A DNA stretch of 7,585 nt, taken from contig CAMPHL010000111.1 in assembly GCA_946885905.1 (NCBI GenBank), forward strand, positions 1-7,585, read 5' to 3'. Each line of letters begins with the position of its first letter. Position 1 is the first letter of the stretch. The notes beneath the pieces were generated by a model, which was not told the DNA's origin, did no database searches, and was given only the letters and a program-made list of their open reading frames with translations. Source of the stretch: an uncultured Pseudomonadota bacterium (GTDB taxonomy: Bacteria > Pseudomonadota > Gammaproteobacteria > Burkholderiales > Usitatibacteraceae). The position numbers were made by a program, and so were the translations under genes. This document shows positions 4,215-7,585 of this stretch, in pieces.

Positions 4215-6859
4215 AGATCGGAACCAGGCTTTCGCGATACCTGACGGCCATGCGCGCGGATGTCCTCGGCCACGCGGCTTTCGCCGCTGCCGTAGCCCTC
4301 ATCCTGGTGATGGCCTGGACTCTCTTCGGCGTCATGTCCATGGCGAAGAAGTCCGAGGCGTGGACCGGGCAGTCGCTCGAGCTGGTGCAGCTGCTCGGCG
4401 ACCTGGACGGATCCCTTGCCCATGCCGAGCAGGCGCACGGCGTGTTCCTTTCGGGCGACGGCCAGCGATTCCGCGCCGAGCTGGACCGCGCGATCGCAAG
4501 CGTCAATGCCCAGGCCGACAAGCTGCGGCGTGCGGTCGCGCTCGACCAGCGGCAGCGAGAACGCACGGTGAAGCTCCAGGCCCTCATCGCGGACCGGTTC
4601 GCATCGATGCAGGAGGAGCATGCTGCCCGTGCGAACGAGGGCGCCGAGCGAACGGCTGCCTTCGCCGCGGCGATGAAGGGGCTCGAGAGCGGTGTTGCGA
4701 TCCGCAACCTGAGCGGCGAGATGGAGCGCGAGGAAATGCGCCTGCTGGCCGAGCGGCGTGCCGCGCAACAGCAAAGCCTCGAGCGCTCCCTCTGGGTGCT
4801 CGGCATCGCCATCGCCATCGCGCTCGCCGTGCTGGTCCCGGGCTACCTGGGCTTCGTGAAGCTGGGCAGGGCGCGCCACCGGGCCGAGCGCCGCGTGTTC
4901 GACATGGCCCAGTCGATGCCGGCCGCCGTGTTCCAGTATCGGTCCTTCTCGGGAGGTCCCGGACGCTACGAGTTCTTCAGCGACAGCGCGCAGCGGCTGC
5001 GCGGAGTTCCTCGCGCCAGGGCCCTGGAAGATCCGGAAGCGGTTCTCGGCACGGTCTTGCCGAAGGACCGCGCGGCCTTGCTCGGGGCGATGGAAAAGGC
5101 GGAGCTGGGACGCACCCTGCTCGAGCACGACTTCCGCGTGCAGGACCAGGAAGGCAAGGTCCGCTGGCTTCGCGTGGTGTCGATGCCGCGGCAGGAAGCC
5201 GACGGCGTCCTGTGGACCGGGCATTGGGAGGACGTGACCGAAAAACGCTCGATGGCGCGGTCGTTGAAGGAGCTGAACGAATCCCTGGACGAATCCGTGC
5301 GCGCGCGGCGGCGTTTCGTGGCCACGCTGAGCCACGAGCTGCGTACTCCCTTGAGCAGCGCCCTGGCGACTCTCGAGCTCCTCACCCGGACGAGCCTCGA
5401 CGACGAGCAAAAAGCCAGCCTCTACGTGGTGTACGAGTCGGCGCAGTCGGCCATGCGGATCGTCGACGACATCCTCGACTTCTCCAGGGTGGAGGCGGGA
5501 ATGGCCCCGTTGCGTCCCGAGCCCGCGTCGATCCGCCAGGTCGTCGGGAAAGTCGCCGAGGCGCACACGACGCTCGCGAGCGGCAAGGGCTCTACCCTCA
5601 CCCACGGTGTCGACGACCGGATCAGCCCGGCCGTGCTGGTGGATACGCAGCGGCTGCAGCAGGTCCTGAACAACTTCCTCTCCCATGCGATCGCCTCCAG
5701 CGAGAAAGGCGCGATCGAGCTCAAGGCGGAGCTGCTCGCGTGCAGCAACGGCGAGGATGTCGTCCGTTTCACGGTCCGCGACACCCGCCCGAGATCCGCC
5801 GAAGCCGGCGGCAATCGCCTGTTCGAGCCTTTCGTGGGCGCGAGCGAAGAGACGACCCACCGTTACGACGGCACCGGCCTCGGGCTGTCGATGTGCCGGC
5901 GGTTGGCCGAGCTCATGGGCGGGTCCGTGGATACGCAGGGCGAGGAAGGCGCCGGGAACCGCATGGTGCTCGTCGTCCCGCTGCCGGTGGCGACGGAAGC
6001 GAGCGCGCCGGAGGGACTATCGGCCGCCGCGTCTTCGGCCGTGAGCACCGAGCGCCGCGAAGCCCCCAGCGTGCAGGAAGCGGAAGCGGAGGGCACGTTG
6101 GTGCTGGTGGTCGACGACCACCCGATCAATCGCCTCGTCCTGCTTCGACAGGTGAACACCCTGGGGTACGCCGCCGAGGCGGCGCAGGACGGCGTCGAGG
6201 CGACCGAGCGCTGGAGCAGCGGCCGTTTCGGGCTGGTGATCACCGATTGCCAGATGCCGGAGATGGACGGCTACGAGCTCGCGCGCCACATTCGCGAGGT
6301 CGAGGCGCGCAGCAGCAACGTTCGCGTGCCGATCATCGCCTGCACCGCCACTCCCCTGGGCGACGAGGAGGAAAAGTGCCTCGCGGCGGGGATGGACGAC
6401 TACGTCGCCAAGCCGATCCAGCTTTCCGTGCTGGCCGCGAAGCTGCAGCGTTGGCTCCCCCTTCCGGGATCGCCCCTGGTGCTCGCAACCGACCAGGGTG
6501 TCGTGCCGGCGGCCCCGCCGCGCCCTGCCCTCGATCCGATCGATCGCGCGATCCTCGTCAAGGTTTCCGGGGGCGATTCGAGGAAGAGGTCCGAGGTCCT
6601 TTCGAGGTTCCGCAGCGTGGCGGGCGCCGAGACCAACGCCCTGCGGGGCGCCATCGAAGGCGTGGACATCAAGGCGGTCATGCAGGCGTCCCGGCGCATC
6701 AAGGAGGAAAGCGATGCGATCGGGGCGTTCCCGCTCTCGATGGTGGCCGGCCGCATCGAGAACGCGGCCACCGCGAACGACTGGAGCGCGATCGGGCGGG
6801 GCATGGAGGAGTTCCGCAGGGAGCAGGCCCGCCTGAACTCGTCGATCGAGGTGCTCTAG
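4211..6859 (+). CDS. CHASE3/PAS hybrid histidine kinase with degenerate ATPase and HPt (probable pseudokinase)
   Basis: An 882-residue membrane protein. TM1 is about 18-42. A helical periplasmic domain (43-192) resembles CHASE3, with AHAEQAHGVFLSGD recalling the DAETGQRGYLLTGD type. TM2 is about 193-217, a PAS-like domain about 228-345, then HisKA with H375 in ATLSHELRTPLSS. The HATPase-like region keeps the F-box (LFEPF) and G2 (GTGLGLS), but the N-box reads NNFLSHAIASS, with H492 where the Mg-binding Asn belongs, and G1 reads DTRPRS, both glycines lost. The REC (about 629-748) is intact: D634/D635, D679, T712, K734. The C-terminal HPt-like helix bundle reads SRRIKEESDAIGA, with R828 in place of the phospho-histidine. 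From HisKA onward it aligns with the first kinase of the operon, including LVVDDHPINR and CLAAGMDD. Start is ATG 4211, with GGGGG 5 nt upstream. Kinase activity is doubtful; a regulatory partner role is inferred. Confidence 0.9.
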   Translation: MKIGTRLSRYLTAMRADVLGHAAFAAAVALILVMAWTLFGVMSMAKKSEAWTGQSLELVQLLGDLDGSLAHAEQAHGVFLSGDGQRFRAELDRAIASVNAQADKLRRAVALDQRQRERTVKLQALIADRFASMQEEHAARANEGAERTAAFAAAMKGLESGVAIRNLSGEMEREEMRLLAERRAAQQQSLERSLWVLGIAIAIALAVLVPGYLGFVKLGRARHRAERRVFDMAQSMPAAVFQYRSFSGGPGRYEFFSDSAQRLRGVPRARALEDPEAVLGTVLPKDRAALLGAMEKAELGRTLLEHDFRVQDQEGKVRWLRVVSMPRQEADGVLWTGHWEDVTEKRSMARSLKELNESLDESVRARRRFVATLSHELRTPLSSALATLELLTRTSLDDEQKASLYVVYESAQSAMRIVDDILDFSRVEAGMAPLRPEPASIRQVVGKVAEAHTTLASGKGSTLTHGVDDRISPAVLVDTQRLQQVLNNFLSHAIASSEKGAIELKAELLACSNGEDVVRFTVRDTRPRSAEAGGNRLFEPFVGASEETTHRYDGTGLGLSMCRRLAELMGGSVDTQGEEGAGNRMVLVVPLPVATEASAPEGLSAAASSAVSTERREAPSVQEAEAEGTLVLVVDDHPINRLVLLRQVNTLGYAAEAAQDGVEATERWSSGRFGLVITDCQMPEMDGYELARHIREVEARSSNVRVPIIACTATPLGDEEEKCLAAGMDDYVAKPIQLSVLAAKLQRWLPLPGSPLVLATDQGVVPAAPPRPALDPIDRAILVKVSGGDSRKRSEVLSRFRSVAGAETNALRGAIEGVDIKAVMQASRRIKEESDAIGAFPLSMVAGRIENAATANDWSAIGRGMEEFRREQARLNSSIEVL

Positions 6860-6880
6860 CGCGGCGCCCGCCTGGTTCCC

Positions 6881-6898
6881 CCGGAGGACTCCTCGCGG
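6881..6898 (+). other. GC-rich hairpin after the operon
   Basis: CCG-GAGG (6881-6887) pairs with CCTC-CGG (6891-6898, one bulged G at 6895) around the loop ACT, 21 nt after the stop of the third gene. Position suits transcription termination or mRNA end protection. No T-tract follows, so a canonical intrinsic terminator is not supported. Confidence 0.25.
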
Positions 6899-6940
6899 TC
6901 CAAGGCACCGGAATTCCGCAATCTGCGCGCCGCATAAGTC

Positions 6941-6967
6941 AGGCTCCACCGAGCTTGCACGGAGCCT
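6941..6967 (+). promoter_or_regulatory. Inverted repeat covering the ribosome site of the HAF-repeat gene
   Basis: AGGCTCC (6941-6947) is the exact complement of GGAGCCT (6961-6967), with a 13-nt loop between. The 3' arm contains the Shine-Dalgarno GGAG (6961-6964), which lies 5 nt before ATG 6970. If the message begins upstream of 6941, the folded form would hide the ribosome site, which could lower translation or make it depend on temperature, an RNA-binding protein or a small RNA. A 7-bp stem with a large loop is only moderately stable and could occur by chance. Confidence 0.35.
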
Positions 6968-6969
6968 CG

Positions 6970-7585
6970 ATGAATTCGTTGCGCGTAGGCCGTCTCCTGC
7001 TGGTCCTTTGCTGCGCGTTCGCAGCCCTTGCCCATGCCGCGCCACCTGCCCGGTGGACGATGATCGACCTGGGCGATCTCGCGGGAGGCGCCGGCGGCAG
7101 CACGGCGCTCGCGATCAACGACCGCGGCGCGATCGTGGGATCGGCGACCGCGGCGGTACCCGGCGGCTTCGCGCTGCATGGCTTCGTCTGGGAGGACGGC
7201 GCGATGCGCGACCTGGGCACGCCGCCGGGCACGACGATGAGCGACGCGATCGACATCAACGACCGGGGATTCGTGCTGGGCGGCGACGGCCTTGGCGGCC
7301 AGTACCTGTGGCGAGACGGCGAATGGGTCCGCCTTTCGGTTCCCGGCGTCGTGGACCGGATCAACAAGTTCGGCGACATGGCCGGGGCCCATACCGTGGC
7401 CGGGCGCACCCACGTGTACCTGCTGAAGGGGACGGTGCTGCACGACGGCGGCACTCTCGGCGGGAGCTTCGCCTCGCCGGAGGCGATGAACGACCGGGGC
7501 GCGATCGTCGGGCGCTCGTCGCTCGCGGGCGAAGCCGGGATCCACGCGTTCAAGTACCAGGACGGCACGATGACCGACCTCGGCC
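6970..7585 (+). CDS. Secreted HAF-repeat family protein, N-terminal part
   Basis: The first 205 residues are visible; the gene runs off the window. It opens with a Sec signal peptide: basic SLRVGR, hydrophobic LLLVLCCAFAALA, and a likely cut after AHA near residue 23. The cysteines do not form a lipobox. The rest consists of repeats of the probable extracellular HAF family, whose unit reads roughly xDLGTLGG...A.aINdrGqiVG. Here AINDRGAIVG (48-57), DINDRGFVLG (95-104), RINKFGDMAG (130-139) and AMNDRGAIVG (172-181) recur every 35-47 residues. They alternate with MIDLGDLAGG, MRDLGTPPG, HDGGTLGGS and a final MTDLG, suggesting a beta-propeller-like fold. Start is ATG 6970 with GGAG 5 nt before it. 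Biochemical function of the family is unknown. It lies 110 bp after the kinase operon and need not be co-transcribed. Confidence 0.85.
   Translation, partial: MNSLRVGRLLLVLCCAFAALAHAAPPARWTMIDLGDLAGGAGGSTALAINDRGAIVGSATAAVPGGFALHGFVWEDGAMRDLGTPPGTTMSDAIDINDRGFVLGGDGLGGQYLWRDGEWVRLSVPGVVDRINKFGDMAGAHTVAGRTHVYLLKGTVLHDGGTLGGSFASPEAMNDRGAIVGRSSLAGEAGIHAFKYQDGTMTDLG

Noticed and set aside
3920..5860. Long minus-strand open frame (646 codons) antisense to the second and third genes.
   Set aside because: It spans the junction of two real genes in the opposite direction, is rich in His/Arg/Gly without motifs, and is explained by codon bias.
6856..7568. Minus-strand open frames opposite the HAF-repeat gene.
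   Set aside because: The plus strand has a signal peptide, ribosome site and recurrent INDRG repeats; the minus-strand products show none of these.

Overview
The window is GC-rich, with short intergenic gaps, ATGA start/stop overlaps and strong third-position G/C bias. The mix of a queA-type gene, a CCA-encoding tRNA-Leu, a MASE4 hybrid kinase and an HAF-repeat exoprotein suggests a Gram-negative proteobacterium, most likely a betaproteobacterium. That placement is inference from gene content only.

Layout. (1) 1-151, minus strand: the 5' end of queA (queuosine tRNA modification), divergent from (2) a class II tRNA-Leu(CAA) at 182-268. The two share a short gap holding the self-complementary octamer ATTATAAT, which gives a -10 box on each strand. 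(3) 269-597: a non-coding stretch with a hairpin just after the tRNA, a 17-bp imperfect direct repeat, an 8-bp direct repeat, a small dyad and a T-tract before a non-ATG start. (4) 598-6859: three genes joined by two 4-bp ATGA overlaps, clearly one operon. (5) 6860-6969: a gap with a hairpin after the operon and a second hairpin that would cover the ribosome binding site of the next gene. (6) 6970-7585: the start of a secreted HAF-repeat protein that runs off the window.

The operon is the main interest. Gene 1 is a MASE4 (8-TM) hybrid histidine kinase with HisKA, HATPase, REC and HPt domains, and every key phosphorelay residue I could check is intact. Gene 2 is a REC-EAL response regulator with all EAL catalytic residues, so it is probably a phosphorylation-controlled c-di-GMP phosphodiesterase of the RocR type. 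Gene 3 is a second hybrid kinase (TM-CHASE3-like-TM-PAS-HisKA-HATPase-REC-HPt), clearly paralogous to gene 1 in its cytoplasmic half. Its ATP-binding N-box and G1 box are broken and its HPt histidine is replaced by arginine, while its HisKA histidine and REC aspartate survive.

The simplest model is that gene 1 phosphorylates gene 2 through its HPt to tune c-di-GMP turnover, while gene 3 acts as a periplasm-sensing pseudokinase, for example as a heterodimer partner, phosphatase or phosphate sink. The domain calls rest on visible motifs; the signalling model is inference.
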